Assembly (NCBI GenBank): GCA_004335735.1
Contig: QAXK01001918.1
Span: 1 to 64,000, forward strand
DNA from: Chlorella sp. KRBP
Taxonomy: Eukaryota; Chlorophyta; Trebouxiophyceae; Chlorellales; Chlorellaceae
Reading direction: 5' to 3'
DNA: 64,000 nt
Shown: positions 45,658-58,400 of the stretch, piece after piece
Position numbering within the stretch: the first letter of the stretch is position 1
Layout: each line of letters starts with the position of its first letter
Program-made: the position numbers and the translations under genes
Notes under the pieces: generated by a model
What the model saw: only the letters and a program-made list of their open reading frames with translations
What the model was told of the DNA's origin: nothing
Database searches by the model: none

Positions 45658-45788
45658 CGCGTCGCCCTGGGGCTCTGCGGCTCGCACGCTGCCGACAATT
45701 GCACTGAACCCTCATCCAAAACTCCACGAATCGGGAATGCGCGCTCAAGAGGAGCCCAGTCCCACGAGAGCGAGAGCAGGTCGCCAAG
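45658..45788. promoter_or_regulatory. Divergent promoter region, 131 bp
   Basis: This is the shortest head-to-head gap in the window, between the unknown 151-aa gene and LSM14/DCP5. Both 5' UTRs and core promoters must fit or overlap in it. Confidence 0.6.
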
Positions 45789-48524
45789 ATGGGCGAGCAG
45801 TATGTCGGCTCGCACATCTCGCTCATCACCAAGAACGAGAACAGATACGAGGGGTGAGTCCCGCGCTTCAAGCTCGCCCGCTGGAAGCAGCAGCAGCAGC
45901 TGCGGCGTCGTGATGGTGCTGGCCGCGCACGCCCCGCGCCTGGCGCGTGGCCTCGCTGACCCTTGTTCGAGTCCGGGTCGGAAGTGTGTGTGTGCCGCAC
46001 GGCGCCGTGCCCGCAGGACGCTGACCAGCATCAGCATCGAGGACAGCACTTTGACGCTCAGCAATGGTGGGTTCCGCGCGGGGCGTGGTGCTGCTGCGGC
46101 GCTCCGCCACCTGGCACGATCTCGCCGTGCGCGCCCAACATGCGCGCGCGCCGATGCGCCTGCCTCCCACACGCAGTGCGCGCCTTTGGGGACGAAGGGC
46201 GCAGACCGCTGGCGCCGCAGCCGCCCAGCGACACGGTCTACGAGCTGATCCTCTTCAAAGGTGTGTGTGCCGTGCGACCACCAGCAGCAAGCTTTCGCTG
46301 CAGCAGCAGCGCTCGCATGGGCGTCTCTTGGCCAGGGGCGCTTGGTCCCATGCGTGGCGGTGTCGGCGCAGTATGCGGCGGGCGTCGGACCCGCATGCAC
46401 ACAGTCGCCACACGCCCCTGCCGTGCTCGCCCGCAGCTGATGAGATCAAGGACCTGACCGTGCTGGAGCAGCAGCCAGCGGCGCCACCGCCGCCGCCTCA
46501 AATGGTGCGCCCACCACCACCAGCTGACTCAAGCTGATGCGCAGCGTGCGGCCGGTCAGGACGCTGCTGACACTAGTGGTGCATGCATGCTGGCGTCCTG
46601 TGCGTGTAGGCGGCTTCTCCTTACGGTGGATACCAACCACCTGGCTACGGGGCACCTCCTCCTGCGGTGAGATGACTCACCGCATTGCAGACGCAAACAG
46701 ATTGTGCGAGCAGACCGTTGTGCCCGTCGCTTCATCACAAGTGCGCGTGCTTTGCTTGTGTGCAGCCGGCTCCGTACGGGCAGCAGCAGGGCGGGCCATG
46801 GGGACCACCACCTGCACCTCCCGCCCCTCCTGGCGGCTACTCCCAGCAGTACTACGGTGCGTCACGCTGCCCTCCCACAGATTGCTCACGCTGACGCACA
46901 ACAGCCGGAGCACTGGCACACGCATTTCTGTGCTGACCAGGCCTGCCCACCCTCCACCACACTCCTCTGCAGGCCAGAACCAATGGTCGCCGCCTCCGGC
47001 CCCAGGCGCAGGGCAGCAGCAGCAGCAGCCTTACCAGCCACCACCACCCCCTCCGGCGCAGCCACCACCGGCTGCGCAGGCCCATGCGCCCCCACCGTGA
47101 GTGCTTTCCCACACAGCATCCATACTGGGGCCTGCAGGGAGAGCAGCGCACGCACACCGCAGCTGCCATGTCATGCGCCTGAAGCCCCCCCACACACACC
47201 ACAAAAGGCGCTGACCAAGCGCCCCCTGCGTTGCCCTCCCTCCTGCCCTGCAGGTCGGGCAGGGCTCCCCCTCCCGGCGGCGCACCAGCCGTGGCCCCCA
47301 CAGTCAGCGTGACGCCCAGGCAGCCGGGCAACGGCAGGCCCGAGCCGCCCGCCGCCGCCCCTCCCCCCCCTCCCGCCGCCAAGCCATCCACCTGGGCCCA
47401 GGCCGCAGGCGGTGGCCGCGGGCGGGGCGCGCCTCCCCCTCCCCATGCGGGGGGTGACCATCACGGGGGCAGGGGCCCCGCTCCGGGACGTGGTGCTGGC
47501 CCTCACGCGCTGGTGGGTGGCCGTGGGCCTGGAGCGCCTCCGGGTGCGGCGCCACGCGCGCCCATCGCCGTGGGTGCTGCTGCTGCGGCGACGGGTCAGC
47601 CGCGCCCCCCTGCGGCGCCCGCGCCTGTGCCTGTGCCCAAGGAGGACTATGACTTTGAGGCGGCAAACACCAAGTTCAACAAGGAGGCTGTGGCCAAGGT
47701 GAGGACGCTTTGCTTGCTTAACTTCTGCTTGGATGGAGTGCCTTGTTGCCTCGTGGTGGAGCGCACACCCGCCAGTGCAGCGCCAGCACCACTGGAATGC
47801 ACGCCCAACCCGTGCAGCACCAGCCCACGCACCAGTGACCACGCTGTGCACACTGGGCTTGCACGTGGCTCGTGCTCTCGAATGCACACACCCGGCTTGC
47901 CCGAACGCCTGGCTGCATGATGATTTGCTCGCCTGCAGGAGGCCCAGAACGCCGAGCCGACCTACAACAAGGACGAGTTCTTTGACTTGCTGTCGTGCGA
48001 CGCACTGGGCGCCAACGCGCCCGGCGGCTCCAACGACTGGCGCACAAAGCTCATGGACCAGAAGCGCATGGACCTCGAGACGTTTGGCGGCCTGGCCGGC
48101 GTCAGGCACGGCGCCTACGGACGCGGGGGCGGCAGGGGAGGCGGCCCTGGCGCTGGGAGGGGGCCTGGTCACCTGGGGGGGGCACCGGCGGGGCGGGGAG
48201 GGCCACCTGGTGGGCCTCATCAAGCTGGCGGCAACAACAACAGGGTGAGGGAGCTAGGCACGGGCTCTGTTCTGTTCTGTAATGCAGGAGGTGATCTGGC
48301 CTTGTGTTCGCACGGGCGGGGGGAGAGGTTGGTCACACCGCTGGTTGCTGTTGCGTGTCCTGTGTGTCCTGCAGGGCTTTGCTGGCGGCCGTGGAGGCCC
48401 TCCCGGTGGTGGCCGTGGAGGTGGTGGCGGCTTCCAGGGTGGCGGCAGGGGTGCGGGCGGCCGTGGACCCGCTGGTGTTGGCGCTGGAGGGGGCAGGGGC
48501 ACGGGCGGCAGGGGTGGCAACTGA
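45789..48524 (+). CDS. DCP5: LSM14/Scd6/Decapping 5 protein
   Basis: Ten exons (45789-45853, 46017-46066, 46177-46260, 46437-46504, 46610-46666, 46766-46856, 46973-47096, 47254-47698, 47939-48244, 48375-48524) give 479 aa. The LSm domain is residues ~1-75 (YVGSHISLITKNENRYEG, then TLTSISIEDSTLTL, VRAFGDEGR, VYELILFKG) followed by DEIKDLTVL. A Pro/Gln-rich linker of >200 residues leads to the FDF box (YDFEAANTKFNKE, ~312-324), the FFD box (YNKDEFFDLLSCDALG) and the TFG box (RMDLETFGGL). RGG repeats close the protein. These are all the parts of DCP5/LSM14, which binds capped mRNA, DHH1/DDX6 and the decapping complex in P-bodies. Confidence 0.96.
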
Positions 48525-49429
48525 TTGATGATGGAGCCGTCCGCCCTTGGGGAGGATGACGCTTATATGGCTCTGCAGGGAACTAACTCGACAGATGCCG
48601 TGCTTTTTCTCCCTGACGCGTGGCGCCAGCTGATGCGGTGGGGGAGTGCCGTGGACGCGCTGCCTCACTGCACGGTTGTTGTTGCTGTGCCGCGCGCTGC
48701 AAGGGAATCACTGTCTCACGGCTTGCGGTGTATCAGCTTGCAGCAACGCTAGCCAAGTAAAAGAGGGAGAAAAAAGGATGAAGAGCACCTCTAGGTCCGC
48801 GCAGATCGAGTCGCTAGTAAGGGATGCCCACCAGCTGCTGACAATGGTAATTCCATATCTCAGAATTCCACTTCAAACCAGCGGTTCCCACTCAGACGTC
48901 GTGCAGTTTTTGCGCTAGGGATAACAGGTGGGCGTGATGCAAGGAAGACGGGGTAGAGCGTGGTGGCAGAGAGCGGCATCAGGCAGGAATCCTGCGGTTT
49001 AAGTGGCTTTTTCACAGGCGGCAACAGCCGGCAAGCTGACAGCGGTTCGCAGCCGCAGCAAGGTTAGGGGAAGGTAGGGCAGGTAGGGGAAGATCGCAGA
49101 AGATGCACAGATCGGAGGCACACAGACACATTTAAGTGGGAAGCGCTCCGACGTGCAGCAGCAGCTGCAGGTCAATTACTAAAACAGCAGGATGGCTCTG
49201 GTGTGGATGGCTCTCTGGTGCAATCTGGTGTTGTGGGATCGATACTCATGCACAGAGTCTCCAGGCACGCGGAACCCGTAGGAATGCTTCAGCCCCGACA
49301 TATTGACCTTCCCGTGCTTTCCCGCCTCCCACCGTGCCTCCCACCGTGCTTTTCATTCGTCCCCGTGCGGTGCGTGTGAGTGACAGGTAAGTCGATTGAT
49401 TGCAGTGACGGCAGTGATGATTGTATTCT
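48525..49429. other. Intergenic, 905 bp, between convergent genes
   Basis: It holds the 3' flanks of DCP5 (plus) and the TmcB-like gene (minus). G-rich short repeats of the form GGTAGGG occur at ~49064-49092. The rest is of lower GC than the genes. No open frame with coding character and no clear TGTAA signal on either strand. Confidence 0.5.
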
Positions 49430-52400
49430 TCACACTTTCATAGATAGCGAGTTGGCAGAGGCGGCTGCGTCGCCGGGCGTACGCTTGACCAGCTGCAGCG
49501 ATTGAGCCACCAGATCATCAGCGCTAATTTCGGCCGGGAGTTGGCTCAGCAGCTCGGCCACGCGCCTCGTGTCGCTGTGCAGCTGCGCAGCATGAGCAGC
49601 AGCACGGACTTCCACACAGTGAACTAGATGGGTCTGTGAACCCGTAGGGACGCAGCTGCCGCATGACATCCCATTCCGCCCAACGCGCCACTCACCCGTT
49701 GGACGAACGGACGAAGGATAAAGAGGTAATAAAGGAGGCAGAGGAGAAGGGTGAGGGTGAGATTGAGGATGTGAAGCTGGATGGCCGTGTCAAACACGCT
49801 CGTGACGTAAGTGAAGAACGAAGCCGTCAGCTGCTCTAGACCTCCTTGCACGTCCGGCCTGGTGTTCCTGCAGGGCAGTGGATGGCGTAGTGCACGGTAA
49901 GCGGTCGTGAGCGTACCTGTGCTGCCACCTGGTACACACAATTGTATACCCCCATGCTATGGCATACGTCATATCACTGACGCTTGCTGGCCCGTGGTGG
50001 CTCATTGCGGTGCCGCATTAAGCAAGCCACACACAATACCACGCACTCACCAGACAAAGTCGAAGAAGCTGCTGTTGAGGCCTGGCTCCGGCCCGGCTTG
50101 GCTGGAAAAGACCGTCACCTGCTGGGTGGAAAAGGTGTTGATCAGGCGATTCAGCCCGTTGTTCGTCACCCTGCAGCCACCAGGCGTAGCACAAACGCAG
50201 CGGATGAGGATTTGTGACGACGGGAGGCGCCCAGAGGCAAGTCATCCGCTGCCAGGCAGGCCGCACTCACTCATACAGGGGGTGGGTTGGCGGGAGGCAG
50301 GTGCTCTGGTCCTGCCTGAGGCATCCCTTGAACTTGAACAGCAGGTCGACGCCGTTGCCCCGGGCGGACGCCACGCCATCCTTGGCCATGCGGAAGCGCA
50401 CCTCTGTGGCGTTGGGCACGGCCTGCGTTGGGGGGCATGCACATGGCGCAGGCGCTCGCCTCAGGCTCACAGGGCCAGGGAGCCGTGGTGTGCTGCAGTG
50501 AGCAGATTGGCACCAGATCCAGCGTGCTCACCGCTTGTCCGAACAGCAGGGCGCTGTACTCCTTGGCAAAGGTGCTGAAGCGCACTTTCAGCAGGGCCCT
50601 GAGCGCCTCCTTGCGGGCGGGGTCGGTCTCGGAGCAGAGCTCCTGGCTATAGAAGGCCACACGCTGGTAGCGCGCCGCAAAGAAGTTGACCTGAGAGCAC
50701 AGCAAGGCAGCAAGCACGCAACAAGGCTCAGAGCGGGCTCAGAGTCGAATCCAACCTAGGCCTGGGCCCGAGAGCTGCATGCATGCGCCGGCAAAATGGG
50801 CTACTCACCACGTTGAAGATGGCCACAGGCTCGTCAGTGGTGGCCGTCTTGCTGTAGGAGATGGTGTCGAAGATGATGACAAGTACGCCAATGAGGAAGA
50901 TGGGCCAGCAGAGCCACAGCGGCACCAGGTGGCCCGCGCGCAGCTTGCGCTTCCCGGTCGCGATGACCAGGCGCCGTGTGCGCCACAGGGCGGACACCCA
51001 GCTGCTCACTGTGGCGGCGTACGCTTGAAACGCTGCCTTGAAGCTGCGGCGCGTGGCAATGTTCACTTCAGACGACTCATCCTCAGAGGGTGGGCCGCCG
51101 CCCACCGGTCGTGACTCGAACCGCGTGGCCTGCTTGGCGGACAACGCGACCGCCGCCGTGTTGAAGGCAAGGGTGACGGCATCGCCGTCCTGCCCAGCCA
51201 GAGCCTTGTTGACGTCCTGGCCCGCGTCGTCCTCTTCCTCTTCCTCATCACCGTCCTCCAGGGTGATGGGGCGCGTCGCCAGGGCACGAACCAGGCCCTG
51301 GGGCACCATCACGAAGACCTGCGATCACACCAGACGGGAGAGCGCGTGCGCGTAGCTTTACAGTGCTGTCAACGCGCCAAGGGTGCGTTAGGTTTAGGTG
51401 GAAGGCTGCAGGTAAGGCTAGGGTAGGCGCTAGGGTTGCGGCTGCGGCGGCGTGCGCACCTGATAGATCTGGTACTGCTGCCGTACGACACGCATGGCCA
51501 GGGCCCACACGTACAGCGTCGCGACGGTGCAAATGATGGACCCCTCCAGCACGGCGATGAGCAGCTGGATTTTGTTCAGCTGGTGCGCTTGTTGTACGAC
51601 CAGCTGCAGGAAGGCGTCGAGCGTGGTGTAGTACGCCGGTACGATGGTCTCTGGGCCGTTGGCCACCACGCTCCGGGTCTCCACCCTGCACAGACGTTGC
51701 TTTGGCAGCCAAGGCCATGTGATCGGGCCTGCCCACTCCCCCATGGGGGCAGCGCGCTGCTGTGCGCGCACTTTTGCACTCTTGCTTACCAGCCCCAGAA
51801 GTCCCCGAACTTGGCATACTGGTCGACACCGTTGGCCCACAGCTCGGTGGCGGACGCAACGTAGTCATTGCCCGCCTCCCAGAGGGAAGTCATTTGCCAC
51901 GTCGCCGTCATGCTGGGCGTGGTGTTAAGGAAAAGGGACTCGTTGACCATCTTGTCGTCCCTGCACGGCGACGTGGTATGCATTGCTGTGTTCCGGAGTG
52001 CTGGCGTGGACCAGAACATGCCGTGCTGTGCCCCAGCAGGTGCTGCCTAGGTTCAAAGCGCACGCCCCCCACGCCCCCCCCACGCACCAGAGCGCCCTCA
52101 GCCCAAAGTCCTCAGGCAGCGCCCTGGGCTTGCTGAATCCCATGTAAACTCCAGTGTGCAGCGTCTGCGCACGAGCAGGGGCAGAGCAGGCCCTTCGTTG
52201 CGATTGAGTCGGCATCTGCTTACATGTTTTGGCACCTGGCGGGCGTGACAGCACACTTAAAGCTGGGTGGGAAGCTCCAGGTGTTTGTCGCAGCCACGCA
52301 CCTTGAGCTTGTCCATCTCGATCTTGAGCTCATGGCGCACCACGTCCATGTCCGACATGTTGGTGAGACCTGGCAGCGTGGGCAGGCCCCTGCCCGTGAG

Positions 52401-55400
52401 CAGCAGGTCCATCTCACGCGCGTATTGCGAGACGCGCCCGGCGGTGCGTGCCGCCACGCCCACGCTGCGGGCGTGCAGGCACACGATGCACAGTGTGAAG
52501 GATGCCTGCCACCCATGAGTTGTTGCTCTACCATGCAGTGCAAGAGGCGCGATCGCGAACGCACTTGTAGAGGTCGTTCACACCCTGGCGTTGCTCGTTG
52601 ATGAGCTGGTACTTGAGGACGAAGAAGCCGATGGCTGTGCCCGCCAGCGTCTGCAAAAACACATGCAAAAGCTCTGACGCGTCAATGATGAGACGAGGTC
52701 TTGAGGCACTGAGACAGCCAGTGCCTCTAGAGCCTCCAAAGACAAGGAGCACACAAGACTGCGGGCTGTGACGTACCAGGAGGAGAAGGACCGTGTGCGT
52801 GTGGAGCGTCAGCACAGGCTGCTGCACCTGCGTGGGTTGTAAACACAGCAGACGAGACGGATCAGGTGAAAACCTTGTCCGCATGTGCGAAGACACCTGC
52901 AGAGTGTCACTCAGCCCAGTGGCACGCTCACCTGCTTGCTGCCCAGGATGCGCAGCAGCTTCTTGAAGCGCGCCCCGCGCTTGTAGTCGGTGGCGTTGTT
53001 GTGCTGGAAGGCGTCGTCGGGGGCGTCGTCGTCGGTCTTGCCCTCGTCGTGGACAGACGCTGCGCAGTGCAGTGGAGAGCACATGGAGAGCAAGCGTGTC
53101 GTCCCTATGCCATTTGGTAGGCGCAGGTGCCCATGCAGGCGTGCCACGCCGTTGCAGCGCACGCACCCTCATGCGCCAGGGAGTCGTCCTTGGTGGTGGT
53201 CATGGTTGCCAGCCGGGACGGCTTGCCGTTTGGCGCCAGCTTCAGCCTGCGAGGGCAGGTCCAGATGACACCATGGCGCGCAAGGTGGGTGAGAGCACGC
53301 GCCAACAGTGCAATCATCAGTGCAGTGGGTGCCAGGTGCCTCACTCACATGGCGTCGTCGTCCTCCTCCTCTCCCTCCTCGTCCTCCTCCTCCCGATCCG
53401 CAGCCAGGCCAACACCCGGCGTGCCGGGATCGTCTTGGAGGTCCATGTCGCCCGCAGCGCTCCCGCCCATCACCCACTGCGCGGTGCGGGAGGTAGCCTG
53501 CAGTGGCGGCGAGTTGATCACGTCGACGATCATGTCCTGGTCGGCCCTGCCGCGCGGGGTGCCGACAGCCAGGCTCTTCTCCGTCTTGGAGCGTTCGGGC
53601 GACAGGAGCTGGAGTCCCGGCGAGCTATCGAGCATAGCGGTGAGCATGCCCACAGCGTCGTTCTGGAAGTCCTGCGACGCGAGCTTGCGCGGTGGCTGCG
53701 GGACCTGCGGGACAAGCGACGCCAAGCCAAAGCAGGTGCTCGATGCTGGCGTGCGTCATCATTATATGCTGGTGCACCTCGCCGCGTCCGAAGTCCTCAC
53801 CGTGATGGAGCCCTGCCGGATCGAGCCGTCAAGGAGCTCCGCCATGCTGCTGTTCCTGCGCCTCGCCTTCTTGGCCACCGGCGCCTTGGGAGCCGCCGGT
53901 GCGGCCACCGTGGCGCACAAGTCGGAGGGGCCGCAAGACGGCGGCGCTGGGCGAACCAGCACATACACACCGCCCTGACCTCGACGGTGCACGGCCTGCA
54001 CCTCGAGCTTGAGCGCGAGACCGTCCTGCAGCACGCGGCATGCGGCAAAATAGCGCACGTGACGCCAGTGGCGCGAATCGGCGTCTCGACGCACCAGCGA
54101 CGTCGTGCGGCTAGTGCGGCAGGTGCGCCGCCGCTCACCCGGTGGGTCACCGAGAAGATCTTGTGCGGCCCGACCGCCTTCTTGGCGGGAGTCATGGATT
54201 TCAGCACGCTCCGCTTCCTGCGCGCGCGGCGCGCGGTGGGTCGCAATAAGGATGAGCGGGGCGAGGCGGTTCACAACTGGGGCACGAGCAGGTGAGGCGG
54301 TGGACGCACCTGCGAACCTCAGCCGCCGGGTCGGTGACTGCGGCAGCGTCAGTCTCGAAGAGCGCCGAGGTGTCCCGCTCAACCAGCGGCAACAGGTCCG
54401 CGATGTGCTGGCGCACCACGCCGGCGCTGCTGAAGCCGAACACCAAGCCTGGTGGGTAGAGAGGGAAGGCCGTGCTGTGCGACACAATGCCATTCACGTC
54501 CAGCTCCAGCACGCTTGTGACCTGGTCCGCCCTCCATACGTCCAGCACGAGCACGTAGCCCCTGGAAGACTGCTGGGCCAGCTGGCTGAACGTGTAGGTC
54601 TCTACGTCGTGGTCGCTCTCTGCAGAACGCAGCAACGTTGTGAAAGCACGTCAGGCGATTGCACACGTCCATAAGCAGCAGAAAAGACAATTGCTTTGGG
54701 CACCAAGCAGCGCACCTGCAGATGGCGCAGCAGCTGTGCCCGTGGCCTTGATGGTCGGGGCGACGTGCACAGACACCTGCAGCGTTCAGCAAGCAGCAGT
54801 AGCAGCAGCCCGTTTGTGAGAAGCACTTGAAGGCGCGGTCTATAATACTGGCCAGATGCGCTCTCAGGGACCGCACACTCACCGCCATGATTGCCGGGCA
54901 GGCGGAGGGCCTTGGCTGCAGTCCCAGCTCCACTTTCATGGCCTGCAGGTCAGTCAGCTCGCCGCCGCTGCCTGGGGTGACCACGCCCACACGCCACGAC
55001 GTGCCGGGCGCGTCATGGGCCCTGTTCGAGGTGCATCAAGGTGGGAGCACTCACACTCACAGTCAGCAACGACACAGCCTGATGTGCACACGCTTGTGCA
55101 GATGTCCAGTGAGTTTTGGCCGCAGCTCACCTTGCGGCCATGGCCAGCAGCGCCTTCTGCATGGCGCTAGAAGGTGCGCCAGCAGGCAGTGGTGTGCGGC
55201 TGATCAGGTGTGCAGGTGCTGGCAGGTCGCCCGCAGGCGCCACGCTGGCGATGAGCTGCTCGTCCTCCTGGGTGAGGGACGTGCCCAGGGGTGCGCCTGC
55301 GTCTTCGTCGTCGTCGGTGGCGGCGGCGACAGCGGGTTGGCGCGGGGCCACTTGGCTGGGCTTGATGCCCACGGGGGGACGGGGCGACATGGGTGCGGCG

Positions 55401-58400
55401 GCGGCGGCGTCCCATTGGCCCTGTGATTGTTCATGGTATGCATGCACTAAGAAAGCAAGTGTCATTGCTTGCCGTTCTCTCCAAGCGTTGACGAATCTTT
55501 GGCAGGCGGTGATTCTGTAGCAACCAGAGCGCGCAGGTGCAGGGCGCGAGGGCTCACCGCAAAGTTCTGGATGAAGTCGCCCAGCACAGTACCAACCAGG
55601 TCCTGGGGGCTGAAGCCGAACACGCCAGCGTCGCCGCTTGCGTACTCGACCCGCCCCGAGTTGACGCTAACCGCCAGGCGCATGCGGCGCTCTGCCAGGG
55701 CCTGCGGACAGGACCCATGGCGGGTTAGGGGCAGGGTTGGTAAACAGCCCGTGGCAGCACAGTATTCCTTGTTTTGCCAGCCCGAGCATCTCACAGCAGC
55801 GTGTTGGGCTGCTTGCGTCTGCGGCGGTGCGCACGGTGCCTGCTGTGAAAGCACACCATGTGTGCATTGGCAAGCTAGGAACGCGCAAACACACCTGTGT
55901 GACCGTGATGCCCTCGAGCTGCACCACATGCAGCTGCTCAACAGCTGGAGGGGCGCCCATCGCAGCGGCCACAGCAGCTGCAGCGGGGGAGGAGGCGGTG
56001 GCGGGCTTGGACGAGATCTTGATGCGGAAGGGCTGCATGGCAAGCGGCGCGCTCTCCCCTTGGCGCTTGGCCAGGAGGATGGACAGGCCCGCACGGCAGC
56101 TGAAGGGCGGCGCGCTCTTGTTCTCCACCTCCACCTTCTGCGCACATGCACAGAGCTATTAGCACACGCTGTTGCACCACAAAGCTTAAGGTACAATCCG
56201 CGCTCACACGCTGCCAGAGGTGGCGTTGGTGCTGTGGGGAAGCCTAATCTGCCACCAACTGTGGGGATGCCTAATCTGTCGCCAAGCAGACTGCAAACGC
56301 AGCCCCATAACCGTACGCACCCTGTGCAGGTACCCCGTGTGCAGCGAGGAGAAGGGCTGTGGCATGAGCGCCTGCAGCGCGCCCGCCGTGCCGTTTGCCT
56401 CAATGGCCTCGCGTGTGGTCCCCAGCGCCTCTGCCAGCGCAGCGTCGCAGTGCAGGATCTTGCCCGCCTTGTCAGCAACCACCAGGTGGTGGTCGCGCGC
56501 CTCCTCGGGGTGCACCTGGAACTGAAGGAGGCACACGCCGAAGCTGCCCACCCAGCCGTGGCTGAGCGTGGCCACGGCAGTGACGGGCTCCACCCACCGG
56601 TGCAGCACCTGCGCACCGGGTGAGGCACACCCAGGCAACAACTTGAATTCACCTGAGCTGCATGTGCGCCTGCTGCGGTGCTGTGCACTGCTCACCGTGA
56701 GCTTGGTGGTGTGCGAGGCCGTGGCTAGCTCTGCGTGCACAGTTGAGGCAGGCAGTTGCAGGGCACACAAACCACAGGTTGGTTGGTTCAAGAGTTCGTT
56801 AGCCAGGCTGCAGGTGATGCTGTCTGGGTGCATCAGCCAGAGTTGCCAAACCTTGTGCGCACCTGCTCCCGTGTCAGTGAGAACCAGCTGCTCGTCGTTG
56901 CCGCGGATGGATGAGCGCATCCGTGCCAGGACACTGCGAGCAAATATGAGTGGACACATCAAACGCAAAGCTCATCCATCACACGGCACTCCTGACAGGT
57001 GCAAGGAGTCCCAGTGAGTCAGTGCTGCGAAGCGTCAGTGCAGTCCCATGCGCTCACCCGTGCACGGGGCTGGGGTCGTCCAGCCAGCTGGTCAGCGTGG
57101 CGCCGTAAAGGTCCTCCATCCTGCGAGGTGCATGCGGCAACACACGAGTATGATCACGCAGCTGCTGCTGGGCCCTCCCCTGACCATCCCAGGCGTGCTG
57201 CCGTGGGCCCTCCCCTGACCATCCAGGCGTGTACTCAGTTCCATTGCCATCCGCTCACCTCCATCCAAAGAGGTTGGTGAAGGCAGGGTCCACCGCCACC
57301 ACCGCCTGGCTGCCCAGCATCACCCAGGCGTTGGCCGTGTTGAGCGGCATGGGCACCTCCTGTCGACCAGCACGCGCGACAGCACACGCAGCTCGTGTCA
57401 GCTGTAGCTGCAGCCAGCTGTAGCTCACACAATGTGTCACCATGATGACACATCACAATGGCGCATGCGCATAGGTGCCTTTGTCCGTGATGCCTTGGTG
57501 GTGCGGCTGGCCGCCCCAATATGCAATCAGGACACACCCCTCGTCCAGCGCCTCACCTCGAGATAGCCCATGAAGAGCATATCCTCTCCGATCCCGCTGA
57601 TTTTGGTGACGTACAAATTGACAGGCACCACGCACGAGCGGTCCTTGTGCAGGGCCACAAACGGCGTCTGCTTGCCAAACACGTTGCACGTGCCTGCGCG
57701 TGGCGGGCGCATGGATGGATACATGTGTGTGACAGCGGCACGCAAAGCTCAGGCGTCCATGCAGCAGTGCCCATGCTGTGCTGGCCTTGCCGCAGCGCCG
57801 CATGGACTCTGGCCGCATGGGCTCTGGTCGCATGTTTGCTGACCGCCGGCATGATGGTTTGTTTGTTTGTGTTCGCTGGCTGCCTGCTTGGTACCGTTTG
57901 CTGTGCCAGCCCCTCACGTACTGCCTGGCCTCACCTGTGAGCACATGCTGCCTGATGAAGCCCGTGTGGTGTTCGGCAAAGGGCGAGGGAATGATGCAGT
58001 TGACGTTCTTGCCCTTGAGCTCCACGTTGGAAAAGCCAAGCATCTTGGCCGTGCTCTGCGCAGGCAAACATCACCGGCATTGTCCCAATCCTTGCTGCCC
58101 TGACACAGTGGTGGACCGCCGCGGCACGCACACACTCATATCAAAGCACCCACAGCAGGGCAGGGCAGCCACTGCTCATCAGTGACGCTCATCAGACTTG
58201 CATCAGCATGACAAGTTGACGTTCTTGCTGCAGACTGCTCATCAGCGACGCACCAGGCTGGCCATCTGGATGGTGCCCTGCGCGTCGATGACAATGACTG
58301 CGCCCTTGACCGTCTGCCTGCTGAGCAGCCCGTCCTTGTTGTCCATGAGCTCCACCACGTGCGACATCATCTCAGGCTCCAGCTGCACCAGCTCCGGCTC

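Noticed and set aside
49583..49630. Longer last exon of the TmcB-like gene starting at a CATCTAG acceptor
   Set aside because: That frame runs into a stop within 20 codons; the CTGCGCAG acceptor at 49583 gives RLHSDTRRVAELLSQLP in phase.
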